In this document: in pieces, positions 45,850-53,897 of the stretch
How positions within the stretch are numbered: position 1 is the stretch's first letter
How the letters are laid out: every line of letters begins with the position of its first letter
Assembly (NCBI GenBank): GCA_019635755.1
Contig: JAHBYW010000001.1
Coordinates: forward strand, 868,001 to 932,000
Direction of reading: 5' to 3'
Source of the DNA: Rhizobiaceae bacterium
Lineage (GTDB): Bacteria; Pseudomonadota; Alphaproteobacteria; Rhizobiales; Rhizobiaceae
Length of the DNA stretch: 64,000 bases
Made by a program: the position numbers and the translations under genes
The notes under the pieces: model-generated
What the model saw: only the letters and a program-made list of their open reading frames with translations
Databases searched by the model: none
What the model was told of the DNA's origin: nothing

Positions 45850-46194
45850 TCAACCTTCTGTCGCGCCCCGCCCTGCGCCACGCACGTGACGGACCTCGCC
45901 AGGCCCCAGCGACGACAGGGCGGCGACGATTACCTCGGAGATCAGCAGCAGATCGGCCAGCTTCTGAACCGGAAGCACCAAAAGGGCCACCTGGCGCGAC
46001 TGAAGCGGCTGCTGCCATTCAAGATTCTTGTCGCATGTCACGAGGCAATCGAACCCTTCTTGTTCCATGCGTTCCAGGAGTCGGCCGTTCTTCAGCCCCT
46101 TCCAGTCGTTCGGGAAGGGCAAGGCGATGCCTCCATGCACCCGAAGTGCGGGGATGAGTTGCCGAGGCACGCCTTCATCGAGAAGTACTTTCAA
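45850..46194 (-). CDS. DUF5615 PIN-like protein, probable toxin component
   Basis: A 114-residue protein starting LKVLLDEGVPRQLIPALR, the opening of the DUF5615/Mut7-C PIN-like group: an acidic LLDE near the N-terminus and FDCLVTCDKNLEWQQ in the middle, where Asp residues would line a metal-dependent RNase site. Such proteins are usually paired with a DUF433 partner in toxin-antitoxin-like modules, and one precedes it here. The start is TTG 46194, overlapping the DUF433 stop (TTGA), so translation is coupled. It lies between glcE and glcF in the same direction. Confidence 0.78.
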   Translation of the reverse strand: MKVLLDEGVPRQLIPALRVHGGIALPFPNDWKGLKNGRLLERMEQEGFDCLVTCDKNLEWQQPLQSRQVALLVLPVQKLADLLLISEVIVAALSSLGPGEVRHVRGAGRGATEG

Positions 46195-46442
46195 GCTGCC
46201 CGCTCGAAATAGGATTCGACATCGTGGCGTGCGAGTTCGAGCAGCGCTTCGACCTGGTGACGCTCGACGGTCGGGAAGTTGTCCAGGAACTCGTCGACCG
46301 ACATGCCGCCTGCGATGTTGACGAAGAAGGCTTCGACGGGAACGCGGGTTCCTCGAAAGACGACCGCGCCGGACACCACTTCCGGGTCTGAGTTGAGAAT
46401 ATCCGTGATCTTCATCGCAGCTTCCTTTGCGGCGTCGCTCAT
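46191..46442 (-). CDS. DUF433 domain protein, probable antitoxin
   Basis: An 83-residue DUF433 protein with a helix-turn-helix-like fold. It reads ITDILNSDPEVVSGAVVFRGTRVPVEAFF, with the hallmark RGTRVPV, then GGMSVDEFLDNFPTVERHQVEALL. It likely neutralises and regulates the DUF5615 protein encoded next. ATG 46442 lies four bases after the glcE stop; an internal ATG at 46415 is a possible shorter start. Being embedded tightly in the glc cluster, it is probably expressed with that operon. Confidence 0.82.
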   Translation of the reverse strand: MSDAAKEAAMKITDILNSDPEVVSGAVVFRGTRVPVEAFFVNIAGGMSVDEFLDNFPTVERHQVEALLELARHDVESYFERAA

Positions 46443-46446
46443 CAGT

Positions 46447-47646
46447 CTATCCCATCCGCCCCGGATTCAGAATTGCCCGCGGATCGAACTGCTCCTTCAG
46501 GCGCGCCGACAGCGCGGCGAGCGCCGGCGGCTGCGGCTCGAAGACGGCACTCGCCGCGCGTTCGGCCGGGCTGGCGCGGACCAGCGTCGCGTGGCCGCCG
46601 AAGCGCCGCGTCAGCATGCGCACCTTGTCGGCCTCGGCGCCGCCGAACATGCGCAGCCAGATCAATCCGCCCTGCCAGTCGTAGAACGCCTCCGCGGGCG
46701 TCTCGGTCCTGAGCGCCAGCGCAAGGTCGTGGCCGTGCGCCGGGGCGGTCGAGATCCGCCACACCGGCGTCTCCGTGCCGTCGGCGAACGGCGTACAGTC
46801 TCGGATGCCGCGCCAAGCCGCGCGCGAAGCATCCGGTGGCAGCAGATCGATCGTCGCGGCCGGCGCCAGCAGTCGCGTCAGCATCGCCACGCGGTCGGCC
46901 ACCGACGGGCCGAAACCCTCGACGCGCAGAACCGTCGCGGCGTCCGTGCCGAGCGCGCCACTGGCGACGCGCGCGACGATCCCCTCCGGCAGGTGCGCGG
47001 CCCCGGAAACATCGGCGCTCGACCCCATGGCCCGCGCCATCGCGCGCGCCGCGTCGGCGTCGAGCAGGTCGCGCAGCACGACGGTCGTCTCCGTCTCCGC
47101 CGCGGGCAGCACCTTGAATGTCACGTCGGTCACGGCGGCCAGCGTTCCCCACGACCCGGCCATAACCTTCGACAGGTCGTAGCCGGTGACGTTCTTCACC
47201 ACCCGGCCGCCGGACTTGAACGCCTCGCCGCGTCCCGACACGGCATGCACGCCGAGGATGTGGTCGCGCGCGGCGCCGGCCTTGACGCGGCGCGATCCGG
47301 AGAGGTTCGCCGCAAGCACGCCGCCGATCGTGCCCCGTCCCGCCTCGCCACCGAGCAGCGGGCCGTAGTCGATCGGCTCGAAGGCGAGTTCCTGGCCCCT
47401 GTCGGCCAGCAGCGTCCCGATCTCGGCCAGCGACGTGCCGGCGCGAGCGGACAGCACCAGTTCCTCGGGCTCGTAGAGGGTCACGCCGATCAGTTTCGAC
47501 AGGTCCAGCGTGTGCGCCGCCTGCACCGGCCGTCCGATGCCGCGCTTGGAACCCTGGCCGACGATCTCCAGCGGCTGCTCCTCCGCCGCGGCCCACTGGA
47601 CGGCGGCGAGGACCTCGGCGGGCGACGTGGGCGTGAAGGCGGTCAT
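46447..47646 (-). CDS. glcE: glycolate oxidase FAD-binding subunit GlcE
   Basis: A 399-residue FAD-linked subunit related to GlcD. The PCMH-type FAD domain includes EIVGQGSKRGIGRP, LVLSARAGTSLAEI and RGTIGGVLAANLSGSRRVKAGAARD. The C-terminus ends RLKEQFDPRAILNPGRMG, typical of FAD-oxidase C domains. It works with GlcD and GlcF to oxidise glycolate or D-lactate. ATG 47646 opens MTAFTPTSPAEVLAAVQ. A palindromic repeat and a DUF559 gene separate it from glcD. Confidence 0.93.
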   Translation of the reverse strand: MTAFTPTSPAEVLAAVQWAAAEEQPLEIVGQGSKRGIGRPVQAAHTLDLSKLIGVTLYEPEELVLSARAGTSLAEIGTLLADRGQELAFEPIDYGPLLGGEAGRGTIGGVLAANLSGSRRVKAGAARDHILGVHAVSGRGEAFKSGGRVVKNVTGYDLSKVMAGSWGTLAAVTDVTFKVLPAAETETTVVLRDLLDADAARAMARAMGSSADVSGAAHLPEGIVARVASGALGTDAATVLRVEGFGPSVADRVAMLTRLLAPAATIDLLPPDASRAAWRGIRDCTPFADGTETPVWRISTAPAHGHDLALALRTETPAEAFYDWQGGLIWLRMFGGAEADKVRMLTRRFGGHATLVRASPAERAASAVFEPQPPALAALSARLKEQFDPRAILNPGRMG

Positions 47647-47665
47647 GGGCGGCCGTGCCGATCTT

Positions 47666-47739
47666 GGGTTCCTCGCCCCTGCGGAGCGGGGGAGAGGTGC
47701 CGAGCCTGCGCTTGTCGAAGGCGAGGCGGAGAGGGGGTC
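47666..47739. repeat. palindromic repeat, left flank of the DUF559 gene
   Basis: The first 34 bases (47666-47699) match, with three differences, the reverse complement of 48185-48218 on the other side of the DUF559 gene. The sequence begins GGGTTCCTCGCCCC and contains CGGGGGAGAGGTG; the element ends GAGAGGGGGTC. The stop codon of the DUF559 gene (TGA, 47738-47740) falls at the outer edge of this repeat. Confidence 0.85.
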
Positions 47740-48163
47740 ATCGACGGCCCTCGCCAGACGCTGGTGAAAAGCGCATGTCGGGAGCTTCGACCGGCGCGGT
47801 CAACTTGCCTTCCAGCACGGCCAGTATCGAGTTGCAGACCTGCGAGGTGTGCTTGATTGCTTCGTGGCTCCAAACGCGGAGAACCGAATAGCCAGCAGCG
47901 TGCATGAAAGCGTCATGCTTGAGATCGTATGTGCTCCCGGCGTGCTGGCTGCCGTCGAGTTCAACGATCAACTTCGCGCGTCGGCAGGCGAAATCCGCGA
48001 AATACGGCCCGATAGGCATTTGCCGGACGAACTTGAACCCACCGAGTTGCGATGCCTTGAGCTCGTTCCAGATAACGGCTTCCGCCATATTGTCGCCGCG
48101 GCGGAGGGCGCGTGCGCGCGCGAGTGATTTTGCGGAGCGCCGGGGTGAAACGGACCCCCTCAC
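47738..48163 (-). CDS. DUF559 domain protein (Vsr-like endonuclease fold)
   Basis: A DUF559 protein of about 141 residues. Its core reads NMAEAVIWNELKASQLGGFKF, then VRQMPIGPYFADFACRRAKLIVELDGSQHA, which carries the family's nuclease-like acidic residues and VELDGxQH motif, and ends YSVLRVWSHEAIKHTSQV. The fold is related to very-short-patch-repair endonucleases, but a function for these proteins is not established. The start is uncertain: GTG 48163 lies inside the flanking repeat and restores the usual N-terminal RARALRR segment; ATG 48088 would cut it off. The gene sits inside the glcD-glcE interval between inverted repeat copies. Confidence 0.75.
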   Translation of the reverse strand: MRGSVSPRRSAKSLARARALRRGDNMAEAVIWNELKASQLGGFKFVRQMPIGPYFADFACRRAKLIVELDGSQHAGSTYDLKHDAFMHAAGYSVLRVWSHEAIKHTSQVCNSILAVLEGKLTAPVEAPDMRFSPASGEGRR

Positions 48164-48218
48164 CGTTTCGGGTTGCGCCCGAGCCACCTCTCCCCCGCTT
48201 CGCGGGGGCGAGCAACCC
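48154..48218. repeat. palindromic repeat, right flank of the DUF559 gene
   Basis: An inverted counterpart of the element at 47666-47739. It contains CACCTCTCCCCCGCTTCGCG followed by GGGGCGAG, a small palindrome around CCCCCGCTTCGCGGGGG, and begins GACCCCCTCACC. Read toward the DUF559 gene it supplies GTGAGGGGGTCC, whose GTG is the likely start codon. Confidence 0.85.
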
Positions 48219-48242
48219 AAGTTCCGAGACGGCGCCATCTGC

Positions 48243-48524
48243 TCAGAGCCTCGGAGAGCAGTGCGAGCAGAGTTTCGAAAAGCCCACGATGCCCTTGTGC
48301 AGCATGAAAGAGCGGAAATCCTGAAGTCGTGTGGCAGCAAATTTCTGGTAGGAACGCTGCGTATACGCACCGTCGCTGTGTGGCCGGTCCAATGATTTGC
48401 ATGATGCCCGATGGAGGACGAAGTAGTCCGGATCGGGGTGAGGCTTACGCGTGTTGACAACAAATCCGGACGGATGAGCCGAGCACCAGTCTTGGAACTC
48501 ACGATCGGTGGTGAATTCGAACAT
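48243..48524 (-). CDS. small protein of unknown function coupled to glcD
   Basis: A 93-residue protein that I do not recognise with certainty. It begins MFEFTTDREFQDWCSAHPSG and continues FVVNTRKPHPDPDYFVLHRASCKSL, a pattern (aspartate/tryptophan start, HPxGFVVN, LHRAxC) seen in conserved small hypothetical proteins. There is no signal peptide or membrane segment. ATG 48524 lies one base after the glcD stop (TGAGATG) with GAGG seven bases upstream, so it is translated with glcD. A repeat element follows it. Confidence 0.62.
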   Translation of the reverse strand: MFEFTTDREFQDWCSAHPSGFVVNTRKPHPDPDYFVLHRASCKSLDRPHSDGAYTQRSYQKFAATRLQDFRSFMLHKGIVGFSKLCSHCSPRL

Positions 48525-48525
48525 C

Positions 48526-50022
48526 TCAAAACCTCGGCAGGTCCGGAAATGCCATCTGCCCGCGGTGCACGTGCATGCGGCCCAGTTCCGCGCAGCGGCG
48601 AAGCTGCGGGAAAACCTTGCCCGGATTGAGCAGGTGGTTCGGATCGAAGGCGCATTTGACCCGCATCTGCTGGTCGAGGTCCGCCTCGTCGAACATCTCC
48701 GTCATCAGGTCGCGCTTCTCGATGCCGACGCCGTGCTCGCCGGTCAGTACGCCGCCGACCTTGACGCAGAGGCGCAGGATGTCGGCGCCGAACGCCTCCG
48801 CCCGGTCGAGCTCGCCCGGCACGCTGGCGTCGTAGAGGATCAGCGGATGAAGGTTGCCGTCGCCGGCGTGGAAGACGTTGGCGACGCCCAGGCCATACCG
48901 CTCCGACAGCGCCCGCATGCCGGCCAGCACCCGCGGCAGCTCCTTGCGCGGGATCGTGCCGTCCATGCACAGATAGTCCGGCGAGATGCGGCCAACGGCC
49001 GGGAACGCCGCCTTGCGGCCGGCCCAGAACGCCATGCGCTCCTGCTCGGACGTCGACGTCCGGCAGAGCGTCGCGCCGTTCCTGCGCGCGATCGCCTCGA
49101 CCTCGCCGATCAGGTGATCCACCTCGACGCTAGGCCCGTCGAGCTCAACGATCAGCAGCGCCTCGCAGTCGAGCGGATAACCGACCTGCACGAAGGCTTC
49201 GGCCGCGTGGATCGCCGGGCGGTCCATCATCTCCATGCCGCCCGGGATGATGCCCGCGCCGATGATGTCGGCGACGCACTGGCCGCCCTCCTCGCTGGTC
49301 GGGAAGGCGATCAGCAGCGCCCGCGCCGTCTCCGGCTTCTTGAGGATGCGCACCGTCACCTCGGTGACGACGCCGAGCAGCCCCTCCGAGCCGGTCATGA
49401 CGCCCAGCAGGTCATAGCCCTCGCTGTCGAGGTGCTTGCCGCCCAGCCGCACCACCTCGCCGTTCATCAGCACCATCTCGATGCCGAGCAGATTGTTGGC
49501 CGTCAGCCCGTATTTCAGGCAGTGCACGCCGCCGGAATTCTCGGCGACGTTGCCGCCGATCGAGCAGGCGATCTGCGAGGACGGGTCGGGGGCGTAGTAG
49601 AAGCCTTCGGCTTCCACCGCGTGGGTGATGCCCAGATTGGTGACGCCCGGCTGCGCCACCACGCAGCGGTTGGGATAGTCGATGTCGAGGATGCGGTTGA
49701 AGCGGCTCATCACCAGCAGCACCGCGTCCGCGGCCGGCAGCGCGCCGCCGGACAGCGACGTGCCGGAGCCGCGCGGCACCACGCGGATGCCGCGCTCGTC
49801 GCAATATTTCAGGATGCGCGAGACCTGCGCCACCGTCTGCGGCAGCACGACGACCAGCGGCAGCTGCCGGTATGCGGTGAGAGCGTCGGTCTCGAAGGCG
49901 CGCATCTCGTTGACCGAGTCCACCACGCCCTCGCCCGGCACGATGATCTTCATGTCCGCGACGATCTCGGCGCGCCTGGCAAGCGTCGCCGCGTCCGGCT
50001 TCGGCATGAGGATGCCCGTCAC
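48526..50022 (-). CDS. glcD: glycolate oxidase FAD subunit GlcD
   Basis: A 498-residue FAD-linked alpha-hydroxy-acid dehydrogenase. The PCMH FAD-binding domain has VVPRGSGTSLSGGALPAADA and SSQIACSIGGNVAENSGGVHCLKYG. The C-terminal domain has NVFHAGDGNLHPLI and GVLTGEHGVGIEKRDLM, with the metal- and substrate-binding His residues, and ends FDPNHLLNPGKVFPQ. It oxidises glycolate or D-lactate with GlcE and GlcF. GTG 50022 is chosen for the GGGAG eight bases upstream; ATG 50007 is the main alternative. It is the first gene of the leftward cluster and faces a regulator gene 173 bp away. Confidence 0.92.
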   Translation of the reverse strand: MTGILMPKPDAATLARRAEIVADMKIIVPGEGVVDSVNEMRAFETDALTAYRQLPLVVVLPQTVAQVSRILKYCDERGIRVVPRGSGTSLSGGALPAADAVLLVMSRFNRILDIDYPNRCVVAQPGVTNLGITHAVEAEGFYYAPDPSSQIACSIGGNVAENSGGVHCLKYGLTANNLLGIEMVLMNGEVVRLGGKHLDSEGYDLLGVMTGSEGLLGVVTEVTVRILKKPETARALLIAFPTSEEGGQCVADIIGAGIIPGGMEMMDRPAIHAAEAFVQVGYPLDCEALLIVELDGPSVEVDHLIGEVEAIARRNGATLCRTSTSEQERMAFWAGRKAAFPAVGRISPDYLCMDGTIPRKELPRVLAGMRALSERYGLGVANVFHAGDGNLHPLILYDASVPGELDRAEAFGADILRLCVKVGGVLTGEHGVGIEKRDLMTEMFDEADLDQQMRVKCAFDPNHLLNPGKVFPQLRRCAELGRMHVHRGQMAFPDLPRF

Positions 50023-50038
50023 GCTCACCTCTCCCGCT

Positions 50039-50144
50039 ACTGGTCCATTTGATTTACCAGTCGGCCCCGCCGCGCGCAAACCCCGCCCGCGATCGATGCC
50101 TGTCGCCCTCTCGGCATCGGTCGATTGGATAATTAATTTGACCA
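50039..50144. promoter_or_regulatory. divergent glcD / lutR control region with operator-like dyads
   Basis: The 173-bp gap between the divergent genes holds two dyads: ACTGGT-N11-ACCAGT (50039-50061) and an AT-rich one, GGTC-N17-GACC centred on AATTAATT (50119-50143). FadR-family regulators bind TGGT/ACCA half-sites, and such a regulator is encoded right next to it. The half-site spacing is wider than in known FadR or LldR operators, so the sites are candidates only. Confidence 0.35.
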
Positions 50145-50195
50145 CTTGTCCAGCCGGACGCTAGAGTCTGCTCATCTCTCGGCGTAGGAGTCCGC

Positions 50196-51008
50196 TTGGG
50201 CGAGCTGTTTTCCAGGATCGAGCATTCGCGCACCGCGGACGAGGTCGTGCTCCAGATCGAGGGGCTGATCCTCGAGGGCGTGCTGGCGGCGGGCGACCGG
50301 CTCCCCGGCGAACGCGAGCTGGCGCGCCAGCTGGACGTGTCGCGCCCGATCCTGCGCGATGCACTGAAGGACCTCGAGACCCGCGGCCTGCTGGTCACCA
50401 GGCCAGGGGGCGGCACCTATGTGGGCGATGTCATCGGTCAGGTCTTCGCACGGCCGGTGATGGATCTCATCGTCTCGCATCCGAAGGCCTCGGCCGACTA
50501 TCTGGAATACCGCCGCGACATCGAGGGCATCGCCGCCGACCACGCGGCGCGCCGCGCGACGCAGGAGGATCTGGCGATGCTGGCGGGCATCGTCCGGCGC
50601 ATGGAAGCGGCTCATCTGGGCGGCGACTTCGACGAGGAAGCGGCCATCGACGTCGAGTTCCACAGCGCCATCGGCGAATGCGCGCACAACATCGTGCTGC
50701 TGCACACGCTGCGCTCCTGCTATCGGCTGCTGTCGGACGGCGTCTTCCACAACCGGCTGCTGCTGTTCCGGCAGCCGGGCGCCCGGGAGCTGCTCCTGGT
50801 GCAGCACAAGCAGATCCACGCGGCCGTTGTCGCCGGCGATCCCGCGGCGGCGCGCAAGGCCGCCGCCGGCCATATCGATTTCGTCGGCCGGGCCCTCGCC
50901 GATGCCGACCGCAGCGGCGGCTGGCGCCGCGTCTCGCAATTGCGGCTGGCGCAGCGCTCCGACGCGCGCGCAACGGCTGCGGGTCGCACCGAAATCCAGA
51001 CCGGATGA
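50196..51008 (+). CDS. FadR-subfamily GntR transcriptional regulator (LldR/GlcC-type)
   Basis: A 270-residue regulator. The N-terminal winged helix-turn-helix includes LPGERELARQLDVSRPILRDALKDLETRGLLVTRPGGGTYV. The C-terminal FCD ligand-binding domain has YLEYRRDIEGIAADHAARR, DVEFHSAIGECAHN and the metal-site histidine in QHKQIHAAVVAGD. Members respond to lactate, glycolate or pyruvate. Its position, divergent from glcDEF and directly before lutABC, suggests it controls both. The start is TTG 50196 with TAGGAG five bases upstream. The stop overlaps the lutA start (ATGA). Confidence 0.88.
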   Translation: MGELFSRIEHSRTADEVVLQIEGLILEGVLAAGDRLPGERELARQLDVSRPILRDALKDLETRGLLVTRPGGGTYVGDVIGQVFARPVMDLIVSHPKASADYLEYRRDIEGIAADHAARRATQEDLAMLAGIVRRMEAAHLGGDFDEEAAIDVEFHSAIGECAHNIVLLHTLRSCYRLLSDGVFHNRLLLFRQPGARELLLVQHKQIHAAVVAGDPAAARKAAAGHIDFVGRALADADRSGGWRRVSQLRLAQRSDARATAAGRTEIQTG

Positions 51009-51787
51009 GCATGTCGAAGCAGCCAACCGACGGGCGGCCGAAGGTCGCCCTCTTCGTGACCTGCCTGGTGGACCTGTTCCGGCCGTCGGTCGGGTTCGCC
51101 TCGCTGAAGCTGCTGGAGGAGGCCGGCTGCGACGTCGAGGTTCCGATGGCGCAGACCTGCTGCGGCCAGCCGGCCTATAATTCCGGCGACCGCGCGGATG
51201 CCCGCGCCATCGCAGAGAACACCATCCATGCCTTCGAGGGTTTCGACTACATCGTGGCGCCCTCGGGGTCGTGCGCGGGCATGCTGCGCAAGCATTATCC
51301 GCAGCTCTTCTCCGGCGACCCGAACTGGGAGATGCGCTCCCGGGTGTTCGCGGAGAAGGTCTACGAGCTGGTCAGCTTCCTGGTCGACGTGCGCGGACTG
51401 ACGAAAGCGGCGGCCGCCCTCGCGGGCTCGGTGACCTACCACGATTCCTGTTCGGGCCTGCGCGAGCTCAACGTGAAGGCGCAGCCGCGCACGCTGCTGC
51501 GCTCCGTCGAGGGCCTGGACCTCGTCGAGATGAAGGACGCAGACGTGTGCTGCGGCTTCGGCGGCACGTTCTGCGTGAAGTATCCCGACATCTCCAACGC
51601 CATCGTCGAGAAGAAGACCGAGGCGATCGCCGCCACTGGCGCGGGCACGCTTCTGGCCGGCGACCTCGGCTGCCTGATGAACATGGCCGGCAAGCTGAAG
51701 CGGCAGGGCTCGAGCGTGGAGGTCCGGCACGTCGCGGAGGTTCTGGCCGGGATGGCGGATGCGCCGCCGATCGGGGGGCGAGGCTAG
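51005..51787 (+). CDS. lutA: lactate utilization protein A (Fe-S oxidoreductase)
   Basis: A 260-residue subunit with two CCG domains that bind a 4Fe-4S cluster: VPMAQTCCGQPAYNSGD and DADVCCGFGGTFCVKYPDIS. It belongs to the LutA/YkgE family, part of the LutABC complex that oxidises L-lactate to pyruvate. ATG 51005 overlaps the regulator stop; an in-frame ATG follows two codons later. lutB begins two bases after the stop. Confidence 0.92.
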   Translation: MSMSKQPTDGRPKVALFVTCLVDLFRPSVGFASLKLLEEAGCDVEVPMAQTCCGQPAYNSGDRADARAIAENTIHAFEGFDYIVAPSGSCAGMLRKHYPQLFSGDPNWEMRSRVFAEKVYELVSFLVDVRGLTKAAAALAGSVTYHDSCSGLRELNVKAQPRTLLRSVEGLDLVEMKDADVCCGFGGTFCVKYPDISNAIVEKKTEAIAATGAGTLLAGDLGCLMNMAGKLKRQGSSVEVRHVAEVLAGMADAPPIGGRG

Positions 51788-51789
51788 CC

Positions 51790-53229
51790 GTGGTCGAGAT
51801 CACCTCCCCCCGCTTCAAGCAGAACGCCGCCGGCGCGCTCGCGGACGAGCAGCTGCAGAAGGCGATGAACAATGTGCGGTCGAAGTTCATCGACAAGCGC
51901 CGCGAGGCCGCCGAGGCGCTGCCCGAGTTCGAGGCGCTGCGCGACCGCGCCAAGGCGATAAAGGACCACACGCTCGATCATCTCGACCTCTACCTCGAGG
52001 CTTACGAGAAGAAGGTCGTCGAGACCGGCGGGTTCGTGCACTGGGCCCAGACGGCGGCCGAGGCGCGCGGCATTGTCCTCGACATCTGCCGCATGGCCAA
52101 TGCCAGGACTGTGACCAAGGGCAAGTCGATGATCACCGAGGAGATCGGCCTCAACGGCTTCCTCGAGACGATGGGCATCCGCCCGGTCGAGACCGATCTC
52201 GGCGAATACATCATCCAGCTGCGCGGCGAGCATCCCAGCCACATCATCGCGCCGGCTGTGCACCTCACGAAGGAGCAGGTCGAGGAGGATTTCCGCCGCG
52301 TCCACGACCACCTGCCGGCCGACCGCGACCTGACCGAGCCCGAGGCGCTTCTCGGGGAGGCGCGCAAAGTGCTCCGCGCCGAATATTTCAACGCCGATGT
52401 CGGCATCACCGGCGCCAATTTCCTCGTCGCAGAGACCGGCTCCTCGATCATCGTCACCAACGAGGGCAATGGCGACCTGACGCAGATCCTGCCCCGCGTC
52501 CACATCGTCGTCGCGTCGATCGAGAAGATCGTGCCGACGCTGGAGGATGCCAGCCAGATCCTGCGGGTGCTGGCCCGCTCGGCGACCGGCCAGGAGATGA
52601 GCACCTACACCACGGTGTCGACCGGTCCGCGCCGGAACGGCGACGTCGACGGGCCGGAATCCTATCACGTCATCCTGCTCGACAACGGCCGCTCGGCGAT
52701 GCTCGGCACCGAGTTCCAGGAGATGCTGCGCTGCATCCGCTGCGGCGCCTGCATGAACCACTGCCCCGTCTACCATTCCGTGGGCGGCCACGCGTATGGC
52801 TGGGTCTATCCGGGGCCGCTCGGCGCGGTGCTGACACCCTCGCTGATCGGCGTCGAGAAGGGCGGGCACCTGCCCAACGCGTCGACGTTCTGCGGCCGCT
52901 GCGAGAGCGTCTGCCCGATGCGCATCCCGCTGCCGAAGATGATGCGTCACTGGCGCGAGCGCGAATTCGAGCGCGGCCTGAACCCTGCCACCCAGCGCTA
53001 CGGGCTGCGGCTGTGGGCCTTCTTCGCCCGTCATCCGGACCTCTATCGCGCCGTGACCGGCACCGTCGTGCCGCTGCTGTCGCTGATGGCGCCGAAGAGC
53101 GGGCGTTTCGGCTGGCTGCCGCTTGCCGGCGGCTGGACGCGGCACCGCGACCTGCCCGCCCCGGAGAAGCGCACCTTCATGCAGCAGTTGCGTGACCGCG
53201 AGGCGGTCAGCAGGCAGGCGGCCGCATGA
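51790..53229 (+). CDS. lutB: lactate utilization protein B (Fe-S, quinone-linked)
   Basis: A 479-residue protein with an N-terminal LUD domain (for example TKGKSMITEEIGLNGFLETM and NADVGITGANFLVAETGS) and C-terminal 4Fe-4S motifs CIRCGACMNHCPVY and CGRCESVCPMRIPLPKM. It carries electrons of L-lactate oxidation within LutABC. GTG 51790 follows the lutA stop by two bases and has GAGG upstream; the frame upstream of it lies within lutA in another frame. The end overlaps lutC (ATGA). Confidence 0.92.
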   Translation: MVEITSPRFKQNAAGALADEQLQKAMNNVRSKFIDKRREAAEALPEFEALRDRAKAIKDHTLDHLDLYLEAYEKKVVETGGFVHWAQTAAEARGIVLDICRMANARTVTKGKSMITEEIGLNGFLETMGIRPVETDLGEYIIQLRGEHPSHIIAPAVHLTKEQVEEDFRRVHDHLPADRDLTEPEALLGEARKVLRAEYFNADVGITGANFLVAETGSSIIVTNEGNGDLTQILPRVHIVVASIEKIVPTLEDASQILRVLARSATGQEMSTYTTVSTGPRRNGDVDGPESYHVILLDNGRSAMLGTEFQEMLRCIRCGACMNHCPVYHSVGGHAYGWVYPGPLGAVLTPSLIGVEKGGHLPNASTFCGRCESVCPMRIPLPKMMRHWREREFERGLNPATQRYGLRLWAFFARHPDLYRAVTGTVVPLLSLMAPKSGRFGWLPLAGGWTRHRDLPAPEKRTFMQQLRDREAVSRQAAA

Positions 53230-53897
53230 GCGCACGGGAGACGATCCTCAGGAAGGTCCGTGCCTCCCTCGACGCCGAGCGCAACGCGGAACAGCGCGCC
53301 GAGACCGTCGCCGAGCGTCTCGCGCGCGCGCCGCGAGGCCTGATCCCGGCGCGCGGCAAGCTTCCGCAGGAGGAGCGTATCGCGCTCTTCTGCGCGCACC
53401 TGACCAAGCTCGCGGCCACCTGGCGGCGGGTCGGCAGCGCCGACGAGGTGCCCGAGGCGGTGGCGACCTATCTGCGCGAGCGCAACCTGCCGGCATCGTT
53501 CCGCATGGGCTCCGACAAGCGGCTGGCGGACCTTCCCTGGTCGGGCCAGCGATCACTCGAGATCAGGACCGGCCCTTCGGACGGGACCGACGAGGTGGGG
53601 CTCAGCCACGCCAACTCCGGCATCGCGGAGACCGGCACGCTGGTCATGCTGTCCGGTGCCGGCAATCCGACCACCATCAACTTCCTGCCCGAGCACCATA
53701 TCGTCGTGGTCGAGGCCGGCCGCATCGACGGCGACCTGGAAACCGCCGTCGGGCGCGTCCGCCGCCGGTTCGGCCGGGGCGGCATGCCGCGCACGGTCAA
53801 TTTCATCTCCGGCCCGTCTCGCTCAGGCGACATCGAGCAGAAGATCATCCTGGGCGCGCACGGACCGCGCGCGCTCCACGTCATCGTGGTCGGGTAG
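53226..53897 (+). CDS. lutC: lactate utilization protein C (LUD domain)
   Basis: A 223-residue LUD-domain protein, third subunit of LutABC. Family features are the helical N-terminus, VGLSHANSGIAETGTLVMLSG, FLPEHHIVVVEAGRI and the C-terminal FISGPSRSGDIEQKIILGAHGPRALHVIVVG. ATG 53226 overlaps the lutB stop. The stop (TAG) overlaps a GTG that is the likely start of the next gene. Confidence 0.93.
   Translation: MSARETILRKVRASLDAERNAEQRAETVAERLARAPRGLIPARGKLPQEERIALFCAHLTKLAATWRRVGSADEVPEAVATYLRERNLPASFRMGSDKRLADLPWSGQRSLEIRTGPSDGTDEVGLSHANSGIAETGTLVMLSGAGNPTTINFLPEHHIVVVEAGRIDGDLETAVGRVRRRFGRGGMPRTVNFISGPSRSGDIEQKIILGAHGPRALHVIVVG

Noticed and set aside
47738..48970. A 410-codon minus-strand frame including DUF559
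   Set aside because: Only its last 141 codons are homologous; the upstream part runs through the small ORF and the glcD end in another frame.
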